A stretch of 40,676 nucleotides of DNA from Deltaproteobacteria bacterium (GTDB lineage: Bacteria; Desulfobacterota; Desulfomonilia; UBA1062), in NCBI GenBank assembly GCA_023230665.1, contig JALNWY010000006.1:1-40676 (forward strand), written 5' to 3'. Made by a program: the position numbers and the translations under genes. The notes below the pieces were generated by a model. The model was not told the origin of the DNA, made no database searches, and saw only the letters and a list, made by a program, of their open reading frames with translations. Positions within the stretch are counted from its first letter, which is position 1, and each line of letters opens with the position of its first letter. Below, in pieces: positions 31,602 through 38,734 of this stretch.

Positions 31602-31618
31602 GTTCCTTACGAAGGAAC
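31602..31618 (+). promoter_or_regulatory. Perfect inverted repeat at the transcription start
   Basis: GTTCCTT-ACG-AAGGAAC is a perfect seven-base dyad beginning two bases after the -10 box, so it overlaps the transcription start. It could be a repressor operator or a 5' mRNA hairpin. Confidence 0.55.
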
Positions 31619-31650
31619 ATAACGGTAGATCAGGAAGATAGAACACAAAA

Positions 31651-32523
31651 ATGAACAATCAGAAAACTGAAGGTATTTTTAACAGATCAGGCTTGGCTGC
31701 GTTAAGTGACCTGCAAGCCCCTGAATGCCGGTATATTTTTTCCGTGCTCGAAAGTCAGCAGTCTGAATTTCTTGAAAAAGAGGAAAAATTCCGCAGCAAA
31801 GAATATGAGTTGCCGAATGATCCGTTGCATTGCTGGAGCAGAGTCTGGGAGTATCCCTATGTTTACTCTCATCTTGCCCGAATGGTCAAAGATTTGGCTG
31901 AAGGTTCCCGTCCTCTCGTTATAGACGTGGGCAGCGGAGTCACCTTCTTCCCATTTTCATTGGCCAGATTAGGTTGTCAGGTGGTTTGTACTGATATCGA
32001 TCCTGTCTGCGAGAAGGATATATTACGCGCCCGCGAGAATATTCCGTGTGCACCGGGGGACGTTCATTTCAGACTGATTAACAAGGAAAAACTGCCTTTT
32101 GCCGATTGCGAGTGTGATGTCGTTTATTGCATCAGTGTATTGGAGCATATTCCCGATTTTGAAAATACGGTCCGGGAGATGGCAAGAGTATTAAAACCTG
32201 GAGGACTCTGCCTGATTACCTGCGATTTGGGTCTCGATCCCAGGTCTGATACCCAGCTTACGGTTCACGGCTATGAGCGATTAATGTCTGTAATGAAGCA
32301 ACAATTCAGCCTGCTGTATTCGGACAGGACAATTCATCCGGTAAATGTCCTCACCGATCTGAACAGCCCTTATCCGGATTGCAGGATTACGTATGCCCGG
32401 ATCGGCTTTCGGTTGCTGAAACAAAATATATTGAAGAAGGTATTCGGGAGAAAACCGAGATATGTGAATGTGCTGGGAATCGGAAATCTCGCTGTTTTGG
32501 GATTAGCTCTTCGAAAACGATAA
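31651..32523 (+). CDS. Class I SAM-dependent methyltransferase
   Basis: The 290-residue protein has an N-terminal extension of about 85 residues and a Methyltransferase_11-type Rossmann domain: motif I VIDVGSGVTFFPFSLARLG, acidic end of strand 2 VVCTDIDPV, motif IV region DVVYCISVLEHIPDFENTV, and post-motif VLKPGGLCLITCDLGLD. The C-terminal part (residues 200-290) is family-specific and may bind the substrate, which is unknown; glycan or lipid-type substrates are common in this group. It is monocistronic behind its own promoter with an overlapping palindrome. AGGA is rather far upstream of ATG 31651. Confidence 0.85.
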   Translation: MNNQKTEGIFNRSGLAALSDLQAPECRYIFSVLESQQSEFLEKEEKFRSKEYELPNDPLHCWSRVWEYPYVYSHLARMVKDLAEGSRPLVIDVGSGVTFFPFSLARLGCQVVCTDIDPVCEKDILRARENIPCAPGDVHFRLINKEKLPFADCECDVVYCISVLEHIPDFENTVREMARVLKPGGLCLITCDLGLDPRSDTQLTVHGYERLMSVMKQQFSLLYSDRTIHPVNVLTDLNSPYPDCRITYARIGFRLLKQNILKKVFGRKPRYVNVLGIGNLAVLGLALRKR

Positions 32524-32821
32524 GATTCACGAAGATCAACTCGCCCTGTCAACATCTTCTCCGGCCCAACAAGGGATGGACGGCGGCAGGTCCCCCTCCA
32601 CTCCAGTCCGGAATCGGCCCCGGCCGATGTGTGCTTGTCCTTTCCCCATCGGCGGCGATGCCCCGAACAGGTTCCCTGCTGTTGTAAGACGTACAGGGCC
32701 GAGCTTTTTTCGGCTGCGGAAAATTGCGGGGGGCTCTGGTAAAAAGCCTTACCGCAGCAGGCGGAATGGCATGATGTTTTTTGTGCGAATTTCCGGCTGC
32801 AGACAGAGACATTGCACCTGT
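32524..32821. other. Intergenic stretch, nothing recognised
   Basis: Located between the convergent methyltransferase and DUF2062 genes. No gene and no convincing terminator hairpin with T-run was found. Confidence 0.35.
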
Positions 32822-33319
32822 TTATTCTGGAAAAAGAGTATGTTTCTTCAAGCGTTTGTTTCGCACGGCGACAAAAAAATAATAGGAAGCGATAAAACTG
32901 ATAATCGCGAACGGCGCTGCCCAAACAAAACCGCCCAGCAGCATGGCAATGATGGTTTCCTGCCCCAGTTTGCCGAACTCGGCAAGCTTTTCAGCCAAAC
33001 CGGCCTCTGAACGGACGATACTCCTCGCCGCTGCAATTCTATCCCAGGAAATATCCCAGGGCGTCAACCAATTACCGATCTTCCAGGACGCAAAGTAGGT
33101 GAACGGGGTGGTGAGCATGCTTGAAAGCAAAGCCGGGATTTTTGCTGCACGAAAGAGCAAAGCCAGGGACAAGGAGATTACCGTTTGGAAGGGAATAGTT
33201 GGTGTCTGTCCAACAAAAACACCGATGGCGATCCCTTTTGCAAGCGACAAGGGATCGCCTTTCAGGCGGATAAAGCGAAGATACAAATATTTTATGAAAC
33301 GGAGCATTTTGGCGAACAT
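32822..33319 (-). CDS. DUF2062-family membrane protein
   Basis: The 165-residue product matches DUF2062: a basic N-terminus (LRFIKYLYLRFIRLKG), then DPLSLAKGIAIGVFVGQTPT and IPFQTVISLSLALLFRAAKI (first membrane region with the GxFxGxxP-like motif), NPF-like TTPFTYFASWKIGNWL, and a last transmembrane pair (LLGGFVWAAPFAIISFIASYYFFV) ending in a basic tail. The function is not established; relatives occur next to glycosyltransferases and cell-envelope genes. ATG 33319 is the family start. No operon partner lies close by. Confidence 0.85.
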   Translation of the reverse strand: MFAKMLRFIKYLYLRFIRLKGDPLSLAKGIAIGVFVGQTPTIPFQTVISLSLALLFRAAKIPALLSSMLTTPFTYFASWKIGNWLTPWDISWDRIAAARSIVRSEAGLAEKLAEFGKLGQETIIAMLLGGFVWAAPFAIISFIASYYFFVAVRNKRLKKHTLFPE

Positions 33320-33564
33320 GCAAACCCCGGACGTGGACCATGGTCAGATTTCAATCTTGCCCGTGCATTTGCTTTGCTGCCTGAAGGGAGGGATACCTGG
33401 ACAATGTTACCAATTCACGAATAGTTGAAATAACAGCTTTGCCCGGCGTCGGCAATACTTTGCCGAGGATTGGCGGTAATGACAAATTGCAGGTACAGCC
33501 CCACAGTAAATGTTTCTTACCACCATGTCCAGAGCTTCAGGTTCAGAAACGAAGACCGCACCAT

Positions 33565-33596
33565 AAAAAAAGGGCGCGAACCGCAGTCCACACCCT
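33565..33596 (-). terminator. Intrinsic terminator after the two small genes
   Basis: On the minus strand AGGGTGTG pairs with CGCGCCCT (two G-T wobbles) around a ten-base loop, followed by seven T. It lies 25 bases after the stop of the gene ending at 33621. Confidence 0.65.
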
Positions 33597-33620
33597 TGAC
33601 ATTGCCGGCCCGGAAAAAGG

Positions 33621-33887
33621 TTATGCCGTCATTCTTTCAATAATATCGGTGATAGCGGTTCCCGACAGGCCCAGCCGGTATCCTTCCCCTTTAGCCCTGC
33701 CCTGTTCATCCCCGGCATTATCGGCAAGCGCCATCAATGACTCGTGTTCCTCCCGGCTAACGAAAGAATCGCCGTGATAATACCTGCGCAATCCGCGGCG
33801 GTATCCCTCGAAGAAGGAAGGATCTTCGGACAGGCGAATCAATATCTCGGCCCCGGACAGGTTGCGGTGAAATTCCGTTTCGTTCAT
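33621..33887 (-). CDS. Small hypothetical protein, partner of the gene at 33884
   Basis: The 88-residue protein (MNETEFHRNLSGAEILIRLS ... FFEGYRRGLRRYYHGDSFVS ... KGEGYRLGLSGTAITDIIER) is charged and helical, with two related segments EGYRRGLRR and EGYRLGLSG that may be an internal repeat. I do not recognise the family. ATG 33887 overlaps the stop of the upstream gene (ATGA), so the two are translated together. No signal peptide or membrane segment. Confidence 0.7.
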   Translation of the reverse strand: MNETEFHRNLSGAEILIRLSEDPSFFEGYRRGLRRYYHGDSFVSREEHESLMALADNAGDEQGRAKGEGYRLGLSGTAITDIIERMTA

Positions 33888-34135
33888 TGCCGCCCCCCCT
33901 CCCGCAACCGGCTCTGCACCGCGGCGCAATATGCCTCAATTTGCTCTATGGCCTTTTCCACCTCCTCGAGCACGAAAAAAAATCCACCCCGTTCATACAG
34001 TGAATATTCGACATACTCCTGGGCCTGATCGGGCAATAACGTCTGCCTGAGATGCTCCAGTTTTGCCTTTGCCGCAAGTGCCGTCGACTCAAGCGGAAAA
34101 TCCACGGTCTCGATCCGATCCTTTGCCAGTTGCAT
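33884..34135 (-). CDS. Small hypothetical helical protein
   Basis: The predicted 83-residue protein (MQLAKDRIETVDFPLESTAL, then LEHLRQTLLPDQAQEYVEYS and FFFVLEEVEKAIEQIEAYCA) looks like an all-helical cytoplasmic protein with a coiled-coil-like second half. The family is not recognised. ATG 34135 is preferred; ATG 34159 would add MLFLMVWS. It is coupled to the next gene by an ATGA overlap, and a terminator follows that gene, so the two form a closed transcription unit. It could be a small two-component module. Confidence 0.65.
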   Translation of the reverse strand: MQLAKDRIETVDFPLESTALAAKAKLEHLRQTLLPDQAQEYVEYSLYERGGFFFVLEEVEKAIEQIEAYCAAVQSRLREGGRQ

Positions 34136-34630
34136 GCTCCAAACCATCAAAAATAACAATGCCGTATAAACCCTGCCGGTCCCATCGCGGACTCTCCGGC
34201 CGGAAAAACAGGCGGTTTTCTGTCAATCCCCACAATCCTCAAAATTGAGACATGCTGTTTATCAAAAAATGACGATGACAACAAGTTACTTTTTTATAGT
34301 TTCTGTAAAAAAAAAATCCCGGCGATTATTCTTTGCCGGCAAGACCCACCATGGCATGGAAAACCGGTGTCCAGTACATTGATAATGTCTTATCGGTGCT
34401 TGAGGCGGAAGACGGACCTGTTCCGGAAACGGCGAAGAAATACGTCAATCAGGAGCAGTTTTGCACCCTTTAGGGTGCGGCGGATGGATTGAAAATCACT
34501 GGTCTGAAATTTTTTGGCGTGAGCGTAAAATGTACAAGACGCACACAATGATCAGGTTTTCTTCCTTGTACGTGCAGTGCAAAAATATTTTCAAAATATT
34601 GACAATTTGATCCTGTGCCGCGCCATGGCA
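34136..34630. other. Intergenic stretch with a terminator and a short open frame
   Basis: A terminator lies at 34307-34339. A 40-codon frame at 34351-34473 on the plus strand (contains LSVLEAEDGPVPETAKKYVN) has protein-like composition but no recognised family and may be a gene fragment. Nothing else was recognised. Confidence 0.35.
34307..34339 (-). terminator. Intrinsic terminator, minus strand
   Basis: On the minus strand CCGGC (34339-34335) pairs with GCCGG (34323-34319), and a run of about ten T follows (34316-34307). It lies 290 bases beyond the stop of the LolA-like gene and would end that transcript before the small two-gene unit. Confidence 0.65.
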
Positions 34631-35299
34631 TCAATCCAGATGAAAAAATGGGTCAGCGATTCCGAGGTTCACCTTGAGATCATGAAAAACAATCACCCGT
34701 TCTTGTCGACCTTCGAAATCGCACTCTTCCACCATTTCGGGAAGCCATAGTGTTGTGTCAATGAAGAAAGAGTACCGGGTTGTGATGTTCCGCCGAAAAT
34801 GATTCTCCGCCAATACCGTGATGATGACCTGATTTTCTTGCAAGGAGACCGAAACCGGCCCTTTGCGTCCCTCTTTGACGCTATGGCCGATATTTCGGAT
34901 CAGCAGGCCCAAATCGGTCTGATTTATCTGCTGGCCTCTGGAAACCTGCGTTCCAGGGTCGCGAAGATCTTTGCGGAGAATGAAAAACGGCAGCCATCTC
35001 AAAGGGCGGATGGCCACCTTCCCCTCACGGTCGGGATAGACGACTGCCATTCCCGCATGGGGCCGCTCGAAATCGAGGCGGATTGCCCCTGGTTTTTTAT
35101 AGGTATACCGCAGCTTTTTTTCTTCCAGAGAACCATCATCGGCGTACTGGCGAATTTCAAGATTTGCCTGATAATCGATCAATTTATCGTAGGCGGCCTC
35201 CATTTTGCGGATCAGGCTGTCGGGGTCGATCTTGTCTGAACCGCATACGCGAGCCGGCGATACGCAGAACAGAATTATCAGGAGAATAACTTTAACCAT
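34631..35299 (-). CDS. LolA-like periplasmic protein (DUF1571/outer-membrane lipoprotein carrier fold)
   Basis: The 222-residue protein has a signal peptide (VKVILLIILFCVSPARVCG) and a LolA/LolB-type pattern: LIRKMEAAYDKLIDYQANLE, RYTYKKPGAIRLDFERPHAG, VVYPDREGKVAIRPL, and a second sheet with TTRYSFFIDTTLWLPEMVEE and VIVFHDLKVNLGIADPFFHL. LolA-fold proteins carry lipid-anchored cargo or sense envelope stress; this subgroup's role is unknown. A Cys at the signal end is not in a clear lipobox. It stands alone, with a terminator downstream. Confidence 0.72.
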   Translation of the reverse strand: MVKVILLIILFCVSPARVCGSDKIDPDSLIRKMEAAYDKLIDYQANLEIRQYADDGSLEEKKLRYTYKKPGAIRLDFERPHAGMAVVYPDREGKVAIRPLRWLPFFILRKDLRDPGTQVSRGQQINQTDLGLLIRNIGHSVKEGRKGPVSVSLQENQVIITVLAENHFRRNITTRYSFFIDTTLWLPEMVEECDFEGRQERVIVFHDLKVNLGIADPFFHLD

Positions 35300-35569
35300 T
35301 GTACTGCTCTTTCGTTATTTCTACCCCAGGGAGAAATGACAATTTTTCCCCTGGCGTGCAATACATTTTTGCCGAGGGAGCCGGGGTCTCTGCCTGCATG
35401 ACCCCAGCAAACAATCATCAAGCGGAGGGCAAAATACAATTACGGCTTGAACATTTTCCTTTATGATGCGAAAAACGAAGATAATGAGTGCAGAGTGCAA
35501 CGTCCTAACCCTGCACATTCAGTGCTCCCCAATTGTGCCGGGCGGCGGACCCTTTCCAAGGAGGTTCGG

Positions 35570-35986
35570 ATGAAACCGAGGATAACGGTTATCACCATCG
35601 GCGTGGACGACCTGGAACGGTCACTGCGCTTCTATCGCGACGGTCTCGGATTGGCAACCGAGGGAATCATCGGCCAGGAATTTGAACACGGCGCCGTGGT
35701 GTTCATCAACCTCCAGGCCGGCTTGCGGCTTGCTCTCTGGCCCCGCCCGAGCATTGCCCACGATACCGGCCTTGCCGCCGGCCCGCCGAGCCCGACGGAA
35801 TTTACCCTTGGCCACAACGTTTCTTCCAGAGATGAAGTTGACGCGGTCATGGACCAGGCCGCCACGGCCGGGGCCGTGGTCGTCAAACCCGCGCACGACA
35901 CCTTTTGGGGAGGCTATGCCGGTTATTTTCAGGACCCGGACGGCCATCTCTGGGAGATCGTATGGAACCCGCAGTGGACCGAGTAA
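35570..35986 (+). CDS. Glyoxalase/VOC-superfamily protein
   Basis: The 138-residue product has the two beta-alpha-beta-beta-beta modules of the vicinal oxygen chelate fold: ITVITIGVDDLERSLRFYRD, GAVVFINLQAGLRLALWPRP, then FTLGHNVSSRDEVDAVMDQA and GGYAGYFQDPDGHLWEIVWN. The terminal DPDGHLWE motif has the metal-ligand Glu of the family. Substrate unknown. AAGGAGG lies five bases upstream of ATG 35570. The following gene overlaps its end by 25 bases and is probably cotranscribed. Confidence 0.9.
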   Translation: MKPRITVITIGVDDLERSLRFYRDGLGLATEGIIGQEFEHGAVVFINLQAGLRLALWPRPSIAHDTGLAAGPPSPTEFTLGHNVSSRDEVDAVMDQAATAGAVVVKPAHDTFWGGYAGYFQDPDGHLWEIVWNPQWTE

Positions 35987-36384
35987 GAAAAGTGGACAAA
36001 CCTGGATATCTGTACCACGGGAGCCGGCATCGCCTGGAGATTCTCGAACCGCGCCAGGCGATCGGACTGGGCGGAGAGGCGGATTGCCGGAAAGCGGTCT
36101 ATGCCGTCTCGGTCTGGGAATGGGCAATCGCTTTTGCCTTTGCGTTTGTGCCCACAGCAGATGATGCGGTGTTCTCCGTAGACACGGAAACAAATCCGCC
36201 GCGCATCCTTCTTCAAAGCACCGATGTTGAATGGGACAGAAAAGGCTACCTCTACACCCTGCCCTCCGAGACCTTCGAGCAGGCGGATGACCTGCAGTGG
36301 GTTTCGTACTCTCCGGTAAAACCGCTCAGCGTCGAAGAGATCGATCCGCGGCAATACAGGGCATGGATCGTAAAGATGAACTAA
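35962..36384 (+). CDS. Small protein resembling ADP-ribosyltransferase-fold proteins, function unknown
   Basis: The 140-residue product starts inside the glyoxalase gene (ATG 35962). GYLYHGSRHRLEILEPRQAI resembles the YHG(S/T) ... L.P motif found in small ART-fold proteins such as Arr and RNA phosphotransferase-like families. A VYAVSVWEWAIAFAFAFVPT segment could be the second strand-helix, and the C-terminus has VEEIDPRQYRAWIVKMN. A catalytic Glu cannot be assigned by eye. An alternative start at 35905 would extend the overlap and is less likely. The link to ART is tentative. Confidence 0.6.
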   Translation: MEPAVDRVRKVDKPGYLYHGSRHRLEILEPRQAIGLGGEADCRKAVYAVSVWEWAIAFAFAFVPTADDAVFSVDTETNPPRILLQSTDVEWDRKGYLYTLPSETFEQADDLQWVSYSPVKPLSVEEIDPRQYRAWIVKMN

Positions 36385-36576
36385 ACCTGGGCACGGATTG
36401 GGGAGAGCGGCATCTTGCTTCTGCGTCGGGCGCCGGGGCATCAGGCGACACACAGCCTCGGGGCACGAGAAAAATCGAATCAGGCCGTCCGTAAACGGTG
36501 CCTGACTGACGGGGAAACCGGTTAAGAAGTCCCGCCCCACGTCAGCAGGGACTGCAGCTTCCCGGGATGGGGCTCG

Positions 36577-36807
36577 TCAATTTTCGTCGAATTTTTTCAG
36601 TTTCTCCCGTATCCGTTCCATTCCCTTGGTGTTTTCCTCCAGCAGCCACTGCAGCGCCTCGCCGTCCGTCAAACCTTCATCCTTATTGTGAAGAAGGTTG
36701 CCGTTCTTGTCTGTGAACCACCATTTGCGTTGCGAGGCACGGTTTTCGCTCCAGGCGGTCAGATTCAAACATCTGGCACATGTGTAGATAATTTTTTTAC
36801 TGACCAT
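36577..36807 (-). CDS. Small hypothetical protein with a Cys pair
   Basis: The 76-residue product contains YTCARCLNLTAWSENRASQR (CxxC, possibly half a metal site) and a helical C-terminus (LTDGEALQWLLEENTKGMER). It overlaps the end of the upstream gene (36797) by 11 bases, so they may be cotranscribed. No recognised family. Confidence 0.6.
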   Translation of the reverse strand: MVSKKIIYTCARCLNLTAWSENRASQRKWWFTDKNGNLLHNKDEGLTDGEALQWLLEENTKGMERIREKLKKFDEN

Positions 36808-37090
36808 TATTCCCTGTTCCCCGCTGCTGCAGATATCCTCCCCTTCCCGCCGGCCCGGGGGGCCTCCTCGCGGCTCTCTCGGGAGTCATGCTGCCCATGC
36901 CGGTGATTTCGATCAGTTCAAACCCCAAAGGAACGCCGAACCTGCATGGCCCGTAGGCATTGTTTTCCTCATCGACCCATACCGCCGACTGGTACAAGGA
37001 ATCCGCGTGGTCGATGGTTGGACGAACCTCTATAATCTCATCCGTCAAGACGCTCCTCATCTTCATCTTCACCTGCATCTTTACCGGCAT
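36797..37090 (-). CDS. Hypothetical protein of about 97 residues
   Basis: GAGGG lies seven bases upstream of ATG 37090. The product has an ordered-looking core (MRSVLTDEIIEVRPTIDHAD, WVDEENNAYGPCRFGVPLGF, ELIEITG) and a glycine- and arginine-rich tail of about 30 residues. Family not recognised. It precedes and overlaps the small Cys-pair gene. It lies divergent from the PilZ gene that starts at 37453. Confidence 0.55.
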   Translation of the reverse strand: MPVKMQVKMKMRSVLTDEIIEVRPTIDHADSLYQSAVWVDEENNAYGPCRFGVPLGFELIEITGMGSMTPERAARRPPGPAGRGGYLQQRGTGNNGQ

Positions 37091-37452
37091 GGCTTGCCCT
37101 CGACACTACCAGTTCATCACTTTGCCTTCACAGAGTTTCTCCTCAATTTGTAATACGGTTCCCTGCAACAAAAGTTACAAGAAAGACGGCCGCCCATATT
37201 GGTGGAGACTGCACTTTCCCCAAGATCGTCCTCTGGTCCGGCAATATCCTGCTTTGCCAAAAAAGAAATGCAATTTTTCCTGTTTCATCCGGAAACAGAC
37301 AGGCCGCCCCAAGACTCAGGCAGAAAGCCGGTTTCCAGTCATATCCATTCCAGGCTTGAGAAGCTTTCCCGCCTTGACAAAAGAATATTTATCATCTTTG
37401 ATAGAATCATCGGGCCAGCAAATTGTCTTTACTTTTCAATGGCAATGAACAC

Positions 37453-37785
37453 ATGAAAAATAATGATGCAGTTGTGAACGAGCGCCGCAGATATCCTCGT
37501 TTTGTCCAGCATGTCTATTTAAAATTATTTGTATGCAACCCAAATACAAAAGCCTCCAGAATTACCTACTTCAAGGCAAAGACCCTTGACATCAGCCGCG
37601 GCGGCCTGCGCATAGAGAGCCCCTGGGAGTTCACCCCGGGCTCCATCGTCGGCTTCAAGGCGGACAATATTTCATCTCACAATATTTCCGGGTTTGGTGA
37701 AGTGAAGTGGTGCAGGCATTCGGAGAAGTCCGAAAATTTCGAGTTTGGAATCGCTTTTCCGGATGCGGTTCAATTCAGGGCCTGA
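37453..37785 (+). CDS. PilZ-domain protein
   Basis: The 110-residue product carries NERRRYPRFVQHVYLKLFVC with the RxxxR-type motif and KTLDISRGGLRIESPWEFTP with a canonical DxSxxG motif, both needed for c-di-GMP binding, followed by GFGEVKWCRHSEKSENFEFG, the expected last strands. It is a stand-alone PilZ adaptor. ATG 37453 is preferred because the PilZ start follows it; a GTG/ATG further upstream would add a short tail. The gene converges on the MORN pair with 43 bases between. Confidence 0.85.
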   Translation: MKNNDAVVNERRRYPRFVQHVYLKLFVCNPNTKASRITYFKAKTLDISRGGLRIESPWEFTPGSIVGFKADNISSHNISGFGEVKWCRHSEKSENFEFGIAFPDAVQFRA

Positions 37786-37828
37786 GCATCCGGAAAGCAG
37801 ACGAACGGCCGCCTGCACGAGATTCTCT

Positions 37829-38734
37829 TCAGGATTCACCGCCGGACTCCTTCGACTTTTCCTTGCCGATATACCGGTCGTCTGACCAGTACCCGACCCG
37901 AACCTCGTCCCCCGGGCGGACTTCAACACCATAACCGTGCTGTTTCCCGTCCTTGAACTCTCCAACATATCTGGTGCCGTCGGCAAAGGTGAAAGTTCCC
38001 TGACCGTTTTCCCTGCCGTACTTCCATTCGCCTTCGTACTTCTGGCCTTGCGGGGAAGTCATGATGCCGAAACCATGCTGCATCCCGTCCTTCCATTCAC
38101 CGACATACTTCTGGCCGTTGGGCCAGGTATATATTCCCTGGCCATCTTCCCTGCCATCCTTCCATTGGCCGGCAAACGTTGACCCATCCGCGTACAATCC
38201 ATTCCCGTGCCCATGCTTTTTGCCCGCTTTCCATTCGCCGGCATATTTGGCCCCGCCGCGGTAGGTCATGATGCCCCGGCCGTGCCGCAGTCCCTCATGA
38301 AATTCACCGGTATACCGCCGCCCATCCGGATAATTGGAAGTGCCCCAGCCGTGCTTTCTTCCGTTTTTCCATCCGCCTTGGTATTTTTCGCCGTCCGGGA
38401 AAATGTGTGGTTCTGTCAGCGGTATTGCGGCCGCCGATTTGCCTGCCTGTTTTTTGGAGCCGGGAAGGATTTCAATCCCTTTCCCCCCGGCATTTCCCTG
38501 CTCCGTTCCAACGGTGCTTTTTCCGCCTCCAGAGGGGTTTCCCGTTTCCTGTTCATCAGACAATCCGTTCTGCCGCTCCTCTTCGGGGTGCATCCTCCCG
38601 GATGAAATGGCGGGGAGCTCTCTGCGAAGGCGTTTGCTTATGCAATTCTGAATAAAACCAATCGCTTTTTCAGGGTCAGGTTCGCCTGGCGTCATCCTTC
38701 TTCCGTCCGTCACTCCGGGTTTACCAGGGAACAT
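37829..38734 (-). CDS. MORN-repeat protein 2
   Basis: The 301-residue protein has an N-terminal disordered-looking region of about 110 residues (rich in Gly, Glu, Ser, Lys) and then about eight MORN repeats: KYQGGWKNGRKHGWGTSNYP, RYTGEFHEGLRHGRGIMTYR, KYAGEWKAGKKHGHGNGLYA, FAGQWKDGREDGQGIYTWP, KYVGEWKDGMQHGFGIMTSP, KYEGEWKYGRENGQGTFTFA and RYVGEFKDGKQHGYG. MORN repeats form beta-hairpins that bind membranes or proteins. The function in bacteria is largely unknown. ATG 38734 is chosen; it overlaps the stop of the first MORN gene (TGATG), so the pair is translationally coupled. Confidence 0.85.
   Translation of the reverse strand: MFPGKPGVTDGRRMTPGEPDPEKAIGFIQNCISKRLRRELPAISSGRMHPEEERQNGLSDEQETGNPSGGGKSTVGTEQGNAGGKGIEILPGSKKQAGKSAAAIPLTEPHIFPDGEKYQGGWKNGRKHGWGTSNYPDGRRYTGEFHEGLRHGRGIMTYRGGAKYAGEWKAGKKHGHGNGLYADGSTFAGQWKDGREDGQGIYTWPNGQKYVGEWKDGMQHGFGIMTSPQGQKYEGEWKYGRENGQGTFTFADGTRYVGEFKDGKQHGYGVEVRPGDEVRVGYWSDDRYIGKEKSKESGGES

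Noticed and set aside
36481..36504. Hairpin CAGGC ... GCCTG between convergent genes, considered as a terminator
   Set aside because: No T-run follows on either strand.
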